Origin: Candidatus Eiseniibacteriota bacterium
Lineage (GTDB): Bacteria > Eisenbacteria > RBG-16-71-46 > JAGVPR01
Reading direction: 5' to 3'
NCBI GenBank assembly: GCA_020052115.1
Contig: JAGVPR010000101.1
Location: forward strand, 1-14,146
Length of the DNA: 14,146 nucleotides
Shown: piece by piece, positions 1 to 7,366 of the stretch
Numbering within the stretch: the first letter of the stretch is position 1
How the letters are laid out: each line of letters opens with the position of its first letter
The notes under the pieces: model-generated
Seen by the model: only the letters and a program-made list of their open reading frames with translations
What the model was told of the DNA's origin: nothing
Database searches by the model: none
Made by a program: the position numbers and the translations under genes

Positions 1-236
1 AGGCCGCGGGCCGCCTCGCCGCCGACGCGAACCGTGGCGCTCGAGGCGCCGTCGGGCATGGGGATCAAGCGAAGGACAGGCTCCGTGAGAAGACCCGACT
101 CATCACCGGAGACTTCCACGCTGAGAGTGCGAGGATCCGGCGCGGCGCCGTCGGCGCCGTGCGGCCTTCCCACCGCGAAGAATCCGAACGACACGACCGC
201 AGATACAACGAGGAAAGCCACCACCGCTCCCCGCAT
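1..236 (-). CDS. Partial exported protein, N-terminal 78 residues, cut by the left edge
   Basis: The frame is open from an ATG at 236 to the window edge with no stop. Upstream of the ATG lies a GGAGGGG ribosome site about 5 bases away, and further upstream a good promoter (300-328). The protein begins MRGAVVAFLVVSAVVSFGFF, a hydrophobic leader that reads as a Sec signal peptide or N-terminal anchor. A Gly/Ala/Asp-rich linker follows, then a beta-strand-like stretch (about residues 42-78) containing PMPDGASS. That stretch loosely resembles the VVPDGAAA part of the C25 protein's pro-region in this window, so a second gingipain-like protein is possible, but the similarity is too short to rely on. 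It is separated from the upstream beta-helix gene by a hairpin terminator and its own promoter, so it is probably an independent transcription unit. The function is not recognised. Confidence 0.72.
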   Translation of the reverse strand, partial: MRGAVVAFLVVSAVVSFGFFAVGRPHGADGAAPDPRTLSVEVSGDESGLLTEPVLRLIPMPDGASSATVRVGGEAARG

Positions 237-299
237 CGCTCCCCTCCGTGTTGACTCCCTGGGCGCCGGCTCTCGCGGTCTGTTTGCCGCGGCCCCACG

Positions 300-328
300 A
301 TGATAAGCGGCGGCGGCCGATCCGGCAA
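300..328 (-). promoter_or_regulatory. Sigma70-like promoter for the left-edge exported gene
   Basis: On the minus strand there is a -35 box TTGCCG (328-323), a 17-base spacer and a -10 box TATCAT (305-300). Both boxes match the consensus reasonably (4/6 and 5/6). The predicted start of transcription is near 293, giving a leader of roughly 57 bases before the ATG at 236. Of the promoters in this window it has the best -35 element. Confidence 0.55.
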
Positions 329-337
329 CGAAAGCCA

Positions 338-366
338 GCGGCCCCCGGCTGGATGCCGAGGGCCGC
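338..366 (-). terminator. GC-rich hairpin terminator after the beta-helix gene
   Basis: GCGGCCC (338-344) pairs with GGGCCGC (360-366). After a single mismatch, an inner CGGC/GCCG pairing closes a 5-base loop. On the minus strand the stem is followed by TGGCTTTCGTTG, a short interrupted T-rich tract. It lies about 50 bases past the stop of the beta-helix gene and just before the promoter of the next gene. A second, smaller perfect stem (GCGGACC 385-391 with GGTCCGC 397-403) lies between it and the stop codon and may help. Confidence 0.5.
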
Positions 367-414
367 GGCTGAACGACCTCGTCCGCGGACCACCGGGGTC
401 CGCTGGGTGAGGCT

Positions 415-2058
415 TTATCGGGCGAGGACCATCCGGCGCGACTCCTTCATGCCGTCGGCGGTCAACCGATAGAAATAGACCCCTCCGGAGACTCGCAGCC
501 CGCCGTCGTCGCTCCCATCCCACGACGATTCGTGGCGCCCGGCCTCCATCCGCGAGTTCTCGAGCGTGCGGACCTTGCGGCCCGCCACGTCGAAGACCTC
601 GAGGACCACAAGGGACGCCCGCACGAGATCGAACCGGATCGTGGTGGCCGGCTGGAACGGATTCGGGCTGTTGCCGACGAGGCGCGCCGTCGGTACGCCT
701 TCCGTGACCCCGAGCGGGGAGCAACCCACGTCATTCGCGCCCAGACGGCTCCCGTTGCAGGCCCCGGCGCCGCTCGGGTGCTGGCCCGCCGCGCAAGGGG
801 AAGCGGCCTGGAGCCGGTAATCGTCGCCGGCGAGGTCGCAGAAGAGAGGATCCTGGGAGAAGTTCTGGCCACCGTTCGTCCCGCAGATCGAGTTGCCGTT
901 CAGGTTGCCGTAGAGATCGGTGCACGAGACGACCGGCACGCTCTCCTCGTCGCAGGCCATGCCGGCGCCACGGATGCTATGCGAAAGGATGCACTTCTCG
1001 ATGACCGGGTTGCAGGTGAAGACGGCGATCGCGCCCCCGAAGCCCGAGGTGCAGGTCGTGTTCGCCGAGATCGTGCACTGCCGGAGCGTGACCTGCGTCG
1101 CGCTGTTGATGCAGACCCCGCCGCCGTCGGAGAACAGGTCGTTCCCCACGATGGAGTTCCGCGTGATCGTGCAGCCCTCCATGACCACGTTCGACTCGAA
1201 GTCAATGAACACGCCGCCGCCCGGCCCATAGGCGCCGGTCGTGCGGTTCGACTGCACCAGGCAGTTCGTCATCTGGATCGTCGCCTGGCTGAAGGCGCAG
1301 CCACCGCCCCCGCCGGTCGCCGTGTTGTCCTCGATCCGGCAGCCCAGGAGGGTCGCCGAGGCGCTCACGACCCCGACACCGCCCCCGAAGCCGCCGGGAG
1401 CGCTGATGAGGCTGTTCGTGACCACGCAGTCTATGAACTGGGGCGCCGAGCCGTCCCGGACGATGATCGCAGCCCCCGCGGGCGCGATGCTCCCGTCAAT
1501 GAAGCAACTCCTGACGACCGGCGAACTGTTCAAATAGAGGGCTATCGCCGCCCCTTCCTTGCCCGCGTTGATCGTCAGCCGGGAATACTCGAGCGTCGGC
1601 GACGACGCGTTGTAGCAGATGAAAGCACCGTCGAAGTTCGATGTCAGCTCGCAGTCGGTGATGAGCGGCGAAGAGCCGTCCAGGCAGAAGATGCCGGCGC
1701 CGTGGATCTGGGCGAAAGCCTCGCGGATCGTCATGCTCTCGATGGACGCGTTGGTGACGCCGGTGCACTGGATGCCGCGACCGAGCTGGTTGGCGTCAAT
1801 GATCGTGCGCCCGCGGCCCATGCCGCGCAGTGTGATGCCGCTCTTCATGACGACCACGCACTTCGTCGTGTCGCCGCCTCCGGGCGTATGCGTGACGTCG
1901 GAATACACGCCGGGCGCGATCAAGACGACGTCGCCTGCGATGGCTGCATCCACCGCGGCCTGGATCGTGGAGTACTGGCCGGGCACGAGACGCGTGGTTC
2001 CCTGCGCTGAGCCGGCCGAGACGATGAGGAGAACGGAAAGGACGAGGAGCCGCTTCAT
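415..2058 (-). CDS. Secreted right-handed parallel beta-helix protein with FlgD-like/T9SS-like C-terminal sorting domain
   Basis: The protein has 547 residues. The ATG at 2058 is preceded by GGGGGAGG at about 5 bases and gives a clean signal peptide (MKRLLVLSVLLIVSAGSAQG). An upstream in-frame extension exists but has no leader and overlaps the promoter, so it was not used. After the leader, STIQAAVDAAIAGDVVLIAPGVY is the typical opening of pectate-lyase-like / NosD-like helices. About ten coils follow at regular spacing, with recurring C-x-[IV] strands and Asn turns (DCELTSN, GCRIEDN, EGCTITRN, RQCTISAN) and Gly-rich turns. A Cys-containing linker (SQDPLFCD … SPCA … NDVGC) leads to the sorting domain at 458-547 (SPNPF, VFDVAGRKVR, GGVYFYRL). 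Such proteins are generally surface-exposed and carbohydrate-binding or adhesive. No lyase or hydrolase active site can be assigned. It is transcribed divergently from the C25 gene. Confidence 0.93.
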   Translation of the reverse strand: MKRLLVLSVLLIVSAGSAQGTTRLVPGQYSTIQAAVDAAIAGDVVLIAPGVYSDVTHTPGGGDTTKCVVVMKSGITLRGMGRGRTIIDANQLGRGIQCTGVTNASIESMTIREAFAQIHGAGIFCLDGSSPLITDCELTSNFDGAFICYNASSPTLEYSRLTINAGKEGAAIALYLNSSPVVRSCFIDGSIAPAGAAIIVRDGSAPQFIDCVVTNSLISAPGGFGGGVGVVSASATLLGCRIEDNTATGGGGGCAFSQATIQMTNCLVQSNRTTGAYGPGGGVFIDFESNVVMEGCTITRNSIVGNDLFSDGGGVCINSATQVTLRQCTISANTTCTSGFGGAIAVFTCNPVIEKCILSHSIRGAGMACDEESVPVVSCTDLYGNLNGNSICGTNGGQNFSQDPLFCDLAGDDYRLQAASPCAAGQHPSGAGACNGSRLGANDVGCSPLGVTEGVPTARLVGNSPNPFQPATTIRFDLVRASLVVLEVFDVAGRKVRTLENSRMEAGRHESSWDGSDDGGLRVSGGVYFYRLTADGMKESRRMVLAR

Positions 2059-2125
2059 TGATGCCTCCCCCAGCGGGCGTGATGGTGTGACGGATTCAGA
2101 TTCCTGCCCGATACGAAGCACGAAG

Positions 2126-2134
2126 ATCATACCA
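2126..2134 (-). promoter_or_regulatory. Extended -10 promoter for the beta-helix gene
   Basis: Read on the minus strand, TGGTATGAT forms an extended -10 element (TGn followed by TATGAT, 5/6 to consensus). There is no good -35 box at 16-18 bases, which fits an extended -10 promoter. The predicted leader is about 60 bases to the ATG at 2058. Confidence 0.45.
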
Positions 2135-2250
2135 GATAGGGCCCATTCCGCCCATCCCGAAGTCTCGCCGGCGTGGATCAGACTCTCCTGGTCGGGCTCC
2201 GCAACTCGCGCGCGGAGGCGCAAGAGATCCTGCAAATCGTGGAATCGTGC

Positions 2251-2279
2251 TTCCGCGCGAGGGCTGGATCGTGTATTAT
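2251..2279 (+). promoter_or_regulatory. Candidate promoter for the C25 protein gene
   Basis: TATTAT at 2274-2279 is a 5/6 match to a -10 box inside a locally AT-rich patch of an otherwise GC-rich region. The -35 position (TTCCGC, 2251-2256) is weak. The predicted leader is about 90 bases before the ATG at 2378. Confidence 0.4.
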
Positions 2280-2377
2280 TCTCTCGCACCCTTCGACTCT
2301 GGGATCGGAAAGCACCCATGGACCAGGTATCTCCACGGCATCCTTCGCCTTTCTTCTACAAACCTTCGGAGGCACCG

Positions 2378-5300
2378 ATGCATCGACTCCTGGCTACTGC
2401 CTTGGCCGTGCTCGCGCTGGCCGCAACGGCCGCTTACGGGGCCCCGGCGCTCGTGCCGGCCTCGGAAGTCAGCCCTCAGGACGCACCGCGGATCGAGGTC
2501 GCCGCTTCCGATGCCGGCGGGCTCAGCCTTGTCTTCGAGTTGCCCCTGCTGGCCGCCGAGCGCCTGTCGGCGGACGGCCGTGAATTCCAGAGCCTTGCAA
2601 TTCCGGGCGGCGGCTTGTCCGGAAACGTGGGAGAGCCGGGCATCCCCTCTTTCACGCGATTCCTCGTGGTGCCGGATGGGGCTGCGGCGTCCGTATCCGT
2701 CACGCCGGAAGACGTGGAGGAGATCGCGGACGTGGATCTTCTGCCCATCCTGGACGAGGCGTCTCAGAAGGTGAGTTGGAACGCCGAAGCCTACGCTCGT
2801 GATGATTTCGGAGTCCTCCCGGCCGTCGAAGTGGGCGAGCCCGGCATCCTGCGCGGCTTGCGTGTCGTCCCGGTGACCTTCCGCCCGATCGAGTACAACC
2901 CCGTGCAGAAGACGCTTCGGGTGGCCGGAAGACTCCGCGTTGACGTCCGATTCGAAGGCGAGAGCCTCGCGACCGCCCGCGCCGAACGCTCGATCCCGGC
3001 GACGCAGAGCTTCGACCATATCTACCAGGCGCTCGTCCTGAATTACCCGAGCGCGGGCAAGATCTCCTCTCAGGAGTACGGGACATATCTCATCATTTGC
3101 CCGAACGACGCGGCGATCACGAGCCGGCTCCAGGGCCTCATTGACTGGCGCAAGAAGAAGGGCTTCCCGGTCGTGCTGGCGACGACGGCCCTGACCGGCA
3201 CGACGACGACGTCAATCAAGGCCTATATCCAGAGTGCCTACAACACGTGGCCCGCGCCTCCGGAGTTCATCGTTCTCGTCGGGGACGCCGCCGGCACCTA
3301 CGCGCTCCCCACGTTCACCGACCCGACATACGGCGGCGAAGGTGATTTCCCGTACGCGCAGCTCGACGGAACGGACCTGCTCCCCGACGCGCACATCGGG
3401 CGGCTCTCGATCAGTTCGACGAACGACCTCGACCTCATCGTCCTCAAGATGACCGGTTACGAGAGCACGCCCTATCTGACCGATCCCGGCTGGTACACGC
3501 GCGCGGCTCTCGTCGGCGATCCGAACTCATCGGGCTTCAGCTGCGTCCAGGTGATGCAGTGGATCAAGACGCGCCTGCGCGAGATGAACTACACCCAGAT
3601 TGACACCGTCTTCGCCGATCCGTTCGTCAGCCAGATGACCACCGCGTTCAACCGCGGCGACTCGTTCGTCGCCTACCGCGGCTACTACGGCATGAGCGGT
3701 TGGTCCAACACGAACACGAACGGGCTCTCCAACAGCTGGAAGATGCCGTTCGCCTCGATCCTGACCTGCGGCACCGGCTCGTTCGCGGGCAGCACGTCCA
3801 TCAGCGAAGGGTTCTTGCGCGCCGGATCGGGCACGACCGCATCACCGAGAGCCGCCGTCGGGGCGCTCGGGGTGGCCACGCTGAACACGCACACGCGCTT
3901 CAACAACGCCCTCCAGTTCGGCGTCTTCCAGGCGATGCTCTATGAAGATACCCACGAGATGGGATCGGCGCTCACTCGCGCGAAGCTGGAGCTCTACCTG
4001 AACTACATCACCCGCGAACCGACCTTCGTGAACGCTTACAACTACTGGGTCAACCTCATGGGAGACCCGGCGGGCGAGATCTGGACCGGCTATCCTGCTG
4101 CGATGGCGGTCAGCCACACATCAAGCGTCCCGGTCGGCGCGAACTCGCTGATCGTCACGGTCACCGAGGGCGGCTCCGGCTCCGAGGGCGCCCGCGTCTG
4201 TGTGTGGAAGGGCGCAGAGGCGCAGGTCGTGGGGTTCACCGATGGGGCCGGACACTGCGAGCTCACGCTTCCGCTGTTGACCGAAGGCAGCCTCTTCCTC
4301 ACCGTCACGAAGCACGACCGCTATCCGTACTTGGCTTCGGTGCCGGTCCAGAAACCGAACACGTTCATCGGATATGTGGCCTCCGTGGTTGACGACGACA
4401 CCACGAGCACGAGCGAAGGCAATGGGGACGGATTCGCGAGCCCCGGAGAATCGGTCGAGCTGCAGGTGCGCGTGAAGAACTTCAGCTCCTCTCCCGCTTC
4501 GTCGGTCGTGGCCACGCTCACCTCGGTGGACCCGCTCGTGACGATCACGGACGCGACCGAGACGATCGGGAGCGTCCCGGTGGACAGCCTGCGATGGACC
4601 CAGGACGACTTCGACTTCACGGTGGACTATGCGGCGCGTGACGCGCACGTGCTGACGTTCGGGCTCGAAGTCTCCTCCGGGCCGGACCAGTGGCACTCCA
4701 TCATCGAGATCCCGGTCAAGGCCCCCGACCACGTCGCGTCGGGGTACACGCTCTACAACGCGGGCGGCAACGGCCTGTTCGACCCGGGCGAAACGGTGCA
4801 GGTCAGCGTCCGGCTGCAGAACGACGGGAGCATGGACGGCGAAAACGTCGTCGCCCAGCTCCGCTCGCTGAGCCCGTTCGTCTCCGTGTCGGACACCAGC
4901 GCGATCTACGGCACGATCGTTCAGGGCAACTTCGTCGAGAACACGAGCGACCGCTTCACGATCAGCTCCCTCTCCGACACCTACCAGGGCCACCAGGCGG
5001 TCTTCCTCCTCTCGACCCTCGGCAACGGAGGCATGCGCGACACCACGTACATCACGGTGCAGGTTGGGACCACGACGAGCGACGACCCGATCGGTCCCGA
5101 CCAGTACGGCTACTACGCTTTCGACAACACCGACGTGGGCTATTCCGAGGCTCCCGTTTACAGCTGGATCGAGATTGACCCGACTTACGGCGGCACCGGA
5201 ACGGAAGTCGTCCTCGGCGACTACGGCGAGTACCAGGACAAGTCGCTGACGGTGACGATGCCGTTCGAGTTCCAGTTCTACGGCGAGACGTTCAACCGGG

Positions 5301-7198
5301 CGACGATCTGCTCGAACGGGTGGATCGCCATGGGATCCACGTATCTCACCGAGTACCGCAACTGGACGATCCCGGGGGCCGGCGCGCCTTCGAACCTGAT
5401 CGCCCCGTTCTGGGACAACCTCTACCGGAGCGGAACCGCCAGGGTGTGTCAGAAGTACGACTCCGTGAACCACATCTGGATCGTCGAATGGAGCCGCCTC
5501 CTCAACGCGGCCAACGCCGCGCAGGAGCTGTTTCAGGCGATCCTCTTCGACCCGTCGTACTACCCGACCACCTCACACGACGGGCAGATCGTCTTCCAGT
5601 ACCAGACCGTGAACAACGGCGACGGCACCGACGGCTACGCCACCGTCGGGATTCAGAACAGTGATCACACGGACGGCGTCCTCTACACCTACGCCAACGT
5701 GTATCCGGCCGGCGCCGCCACGCTGGCGACGGGACGCGCGATCAAGTTCATCCCGATCCAGGCGGCTCCGATGGGCGTACTGTCGGGTACGGTTCGCAGC
5801 TCCGGCGCGGGGAACGCCCCGATACCGGGCGCCCAGGTGCGGATGCTCGAGAGCGGACGCACGTTCATGACGGGAGTGGACGGCACGTACAGCGGCGGCT
5901 CCCAGGAAGGGACGTTCACCGTCGTCGCGAGCCACCCGAGCTTCGCCCCGGACACGGTGCAGACGGTCGTGATTACGGCATCGCAGACAACGCCCCTGAG
6001 CTTCTTCCTCACCGACGTCGCAGGGCCTTCGATCAGCGACGTGACCGAGTTGTTCACGACGACCGACGCCGTGGGTCCGTACTCCGTGGACGCGACGATC
6101 AGCGATGTGAGCGGCGTCACCTCCGCCGTCGTTTACTACCGCGTCAACGGGAGCCAGTGGCTCGAGGCGCCCATGACGGAATCCGGCGGCGTGTACACCG
6201 GGGACATTCCGGGCTGGCCCTCCGGGACCCAAATTGACTACTACGTCTGGGCGGACGACTCGAACAGCTTCGAGAGCGCGTATCCCACCGACGCGCCTGC
6301 GAGCTTCTTCACCCTCTATGTCACCGAGATCGGCTACTCGCACGACATGGAGGCTCCGGGCGACCCGAACTGGCTTCTCGGCCTGCCCGGCGACACGGCC
6401 ACCTCCGGAATCTGGGTGCTGGCGGATCCGACCGGGACGGTCTACAACGGACAGGCGGTGCAACCCGAGGACGATCACACACCCGCCCCGGGCGTCCAGT
6501 GCTACGTGACCGGCAACGGCAACCCGGGCGATCCTGTCGGCAGCAACGACGTGGACGCTGGATGCACGTCGCTGCGGAGCCCGATCTTCGATCTGAGCGC
6601 GGCGACGAAGGCGTTCGTGCACTACTCGCGCTGGTTCGGCGAGAACGGGAACACGTCCGATGACGAGTTCGCCGTGGACGTGTCGAATGACGGCGGACTC
6701 AGCTGGACGCCGCTCGAGCGCGTACAGAGCAATGCGAACTACTGGAGCGTGGTCTCGATTGATGTCGAGACGCTTCTTCCGCTCTCCGACGAGGTGACGT
6801 TCCGCTTCCAGGCCTGCGACCTCGGGTCGGGAGGCTTGATCGAGGCAGGGATAGACGACTTCTCGCTCGAGGTGTTCTCGCCGAACTCGGTCGCCGCACC
6901 CGAGGGCTCGACGGTCCCGGCGCCGCTAAAGCTCGAGCAGAGCCGGCCGAACCCGTTCGCGACGCGCGCGACGATCGGCTTCTCGCTGCCGAAGGCGGGA
7001 GCGGTCAAGCTGTACGTGTACGACGTTCAGGGCCGCACGATCCGTCGGCTCGTGGACGGCCAGAGGGCCGCGGGGCCGCAGGTCGTCCTCTGGGATGGCC
7101 GTGACGAGCGCGGTCGCCTCTCGCCGGCGGGCATTTACTTCTACCGCCTGGAGACCCCGAACGGAGAGCGGATGCGGAAGATCCTGCGCGTGGATTAG
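2378..7198 (+). CDS. C25 gingipain-like multidomain surface protein, catalytic His position replaced by Tyr
   Basis: The protein has 1606 residues. The ATG at 2378 follows GGAGG by 5 bases and opens a signal peptide ending near AAYGA (residue 22). In-frame codons upstream lack a ribosome site. Residues 23-233 form a gingipain-type pro-region (GEPGIPSFTRFLVVPDG). Residues 234-571 are the C25 core: LIICP, FIVLVGD, AHIGRLS, LTCGTGSF (Cys464) and NLMGDPAGEIW. The expected Y-x-G-H motif reads YRGYYGMSGW, so the His position is Tyr436. Next come an Ig-like domain (572-660, TVTKHDRYPY), two NGDG…PGE CARDB-like repeats (about 665-900), an unnamed beta domain (about 905-1127), a carboxypeptidase-regulatory-like domain (1128-1212), an Ig-like domain (1213-1320), a jellyroll/MAM-like domain (1322-1505) and the sorting domain (about 1515-1606: RPNPF, VYDVQGR, AGIYFYRLE). 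It is probably exported and surface-anchored. Protease activity is doubtful because of Tyr436. Confidence 0.93.
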   Translation: MHRLLATALAVLALAATAAYGAPALVPASEVSPQDAPRIEVAASDAGGLSLVFELPLLAAERLSADGREFQSLAIPGGGLSGNVGEPGIPSFTRFLVVPDGAAASVSVTPEDVEEIADVDLLPILDEASQKVSWNAEAYARDDFGVLPAVEVGEPGILRGLRVVPVTFRPIEYNPVQKTLRVAGRLRVDVRFEGESLATARAERSIPATQSFDHIYQALVLNYPSAGKISSQEYGTYLIICPNDAAITSRLQGLIDWRKKKGFPVVLATTALTGTTTTSIKAYIQSAYNTWPAPPEFIVLVGDAAGTYALPTFTDPTYGGEGDFPYAQLDGTDLLPDAHIGRLSISSTNDLDLIVLKMTGYESTPYLTDPGWYTRAALVGDPNSSGFSCVQVMQWIKTRLREMNYTQIDTVFADPFVSQMTTAFNRGDSFVAYRGYYGMSGWSNTNTNGLSNSWKMPFASILTCGTGSFAGSTSISEGFLRAGSGTTASPRAAVGALGVATLNTHTRFNNALQFGVFQAMLYEDTHEMGSALTRAKLELYLNYITREPTFVNAYNYWVNLMGDPAGEIWTGYPAAMAVSHTSSVPVGANSLIVTVTEGGSGSEGARVCVWKGAEAQVVGFTDGAGHCELTLPLLTEGSLFLTVTKHDRYPYLASVPVQKPNTFIGYVASVVDDDTTSTSEGNGDGFASPGESVELQVRVKNFSSSPASSVVATLTSVDPLVTITDATETIGSVPVDSLRWTQDDFDFTVDYAARDAHVLTFGLEVSSGPDQWHSIIEIPVKAPDHVASGYTLYNAGGNGLFDPGETVQVSVRLQNDGSMDGENVVAQLRSLSPFVSVSDTSAIYGTIVQGNFVENTSDRFTISSLSDTYQGHQAVFLLSTLGNGGMRDTTYITVQVGTTTSDDPIGPDQYGYYAFDNTDVGYSEAPVYSWIEIDPTYGGTGTEVVLGDYGEYQDKSLTVTMPFEFQFYGETFNRATICSNGWIAMGSTYLTEYRNWTIPGAGAPSNLIAPFWDNLYRSGTARVCQKYDSVNHIWIVEWSRLLNAANAAQELFQAILFDPSYYPTTSHDGQIVFQYQTVNNGDGTDGYATVGIQNSDHTDGVLYTYANVYPAGAATLATGRAIKFIPIQAAPMGVLSGTVRSSGAGNAPIPGAQVRMLESGRTFMTGVDGTYSGGSQEGTFTVVASHPSFAPDTVQTVVITASQTTPLSFFLTDVAGPSISDVTELFTTTDAVGPYSVDATISDVSGVTSAVVYYRVNGSQWLEAPMTESGGVYTGDIPGWPSGTQIDYYVWADDSNSFESAYPTDAPASFFTLYVTEIGYSHDMEAPGDPNWLLGLPGDTATSGIWVLADPTGTVYNGQAVQPEDDHTPAPGVQCYVTGNGNPGDPVGSNDVDAGCTSLRSPIFDLSAATKAFVHYSRWFGENGNTSDDEFAVDVSNDGGLSWTPLERVQSNANYWSVVSIDVETLLPLSDEVTFRFQACDLGSGGLIEAGIDDFSLEVFSPNSVAAPEGSTVPAPLKLEQSRPNPFATRATIGFSLPKAGAVKLYVYDVQGRTIRRLVDGQRAAGPQVVLWDGRDERGRLSPAGIYFYRLETPNGERMRKILRVD

Positions 7199-7216
7199 TG
7201 ATCAGTTGGAAGCCCG

Positions 7217-7244
7217 CGGGCGGCCGGAGCGATCCGGCCGCCCG
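7217..7244 (+). terminator. Intrinsic terminator after the C25 gene
   Basis: A perfect 12-base stem, CGGGCGGCCGGA (7217-7228) with TCCGGCCGCCCG (7233-7244), is capped by GCGA, a GNRA tetraloop. It is followed by TTTCGCTTTC on the plus strand and lies 18 bases past the TAG stop. It insulates the C25 gene from the glycosyltransferase pair. Confidence 0.85.
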
Positions 7245-7330
7245 TTTCGCTTTCACCCCCGCCATGGCGTTCGAGGTCGCCTCGCCGGCCGAAGCGAGGG
7301 GTATTCACGGCATGCGTGTCGAAAACCGGG

Positions 7331-7336
7331 TATAGT
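7331..7336 (+). promoter_or_regulatory. -10 box for the GT4/GH130 operon
   Basis: TATAGT is a 5/6 match to the -10 consensus. The nearest -35-like sequence, TTCACG (7304-7309), is about 21 bases away and too far to be convincing. The predicted transcript would start near 7343, only about 25 bases before the ATG at 7367. This also argues against the in-frame upstream start at 7316, which would lie upstream of the promoter. Confidence 0.4.
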
Positions 7337-7366
7337 CCGTCTGTGCATTTCACGCCGGAGTCGCCG

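Larger units (their letters stand above)
2059..2377. other. Divergent intergenic region between the beta-helix and C25 genes
   Basis: This 319-base stretch holds no credible gene. It contains one outward-facing promoter candidate for each flanking gene (2126-2134 minus; 2251-2279 plus) and both ribosome sites. It also carries a small stem CTCCGC/GCGGAG (2197-2202 with 2212-2217, 9-base loop) of unknown meaning. The -10 elements lie about 145 bases apart, so a shared regulator is possible but no operator is obvious. Confidence 0.6.

Noticed and set aside
532..2010. Plus-strand open frame of 492 codons opposite the beta-helix gene
   Set aside because: It is antisense to a clearly recognised protein. 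Its composition is Arg/Ala/Asp/Val-rich with no domain, as expected for a shadow frame in GC-rich DNA, and it has no ribosome site.
2059..2319. 87-residue N-terminal extension of the beta-helix protein
   Set aside because: It would place the signal peptide in the middle of the protein and would read through the extended -10 promoter. The ATG at 2058 has a good ribosome site.
4121..5473. Minus-strand open frame of 450 codons opposite the C25 gene
   Set aside because: It is a shadow of a strongly supported gene, with Arg/Val/Asp-rich low-information sequence and no motif.
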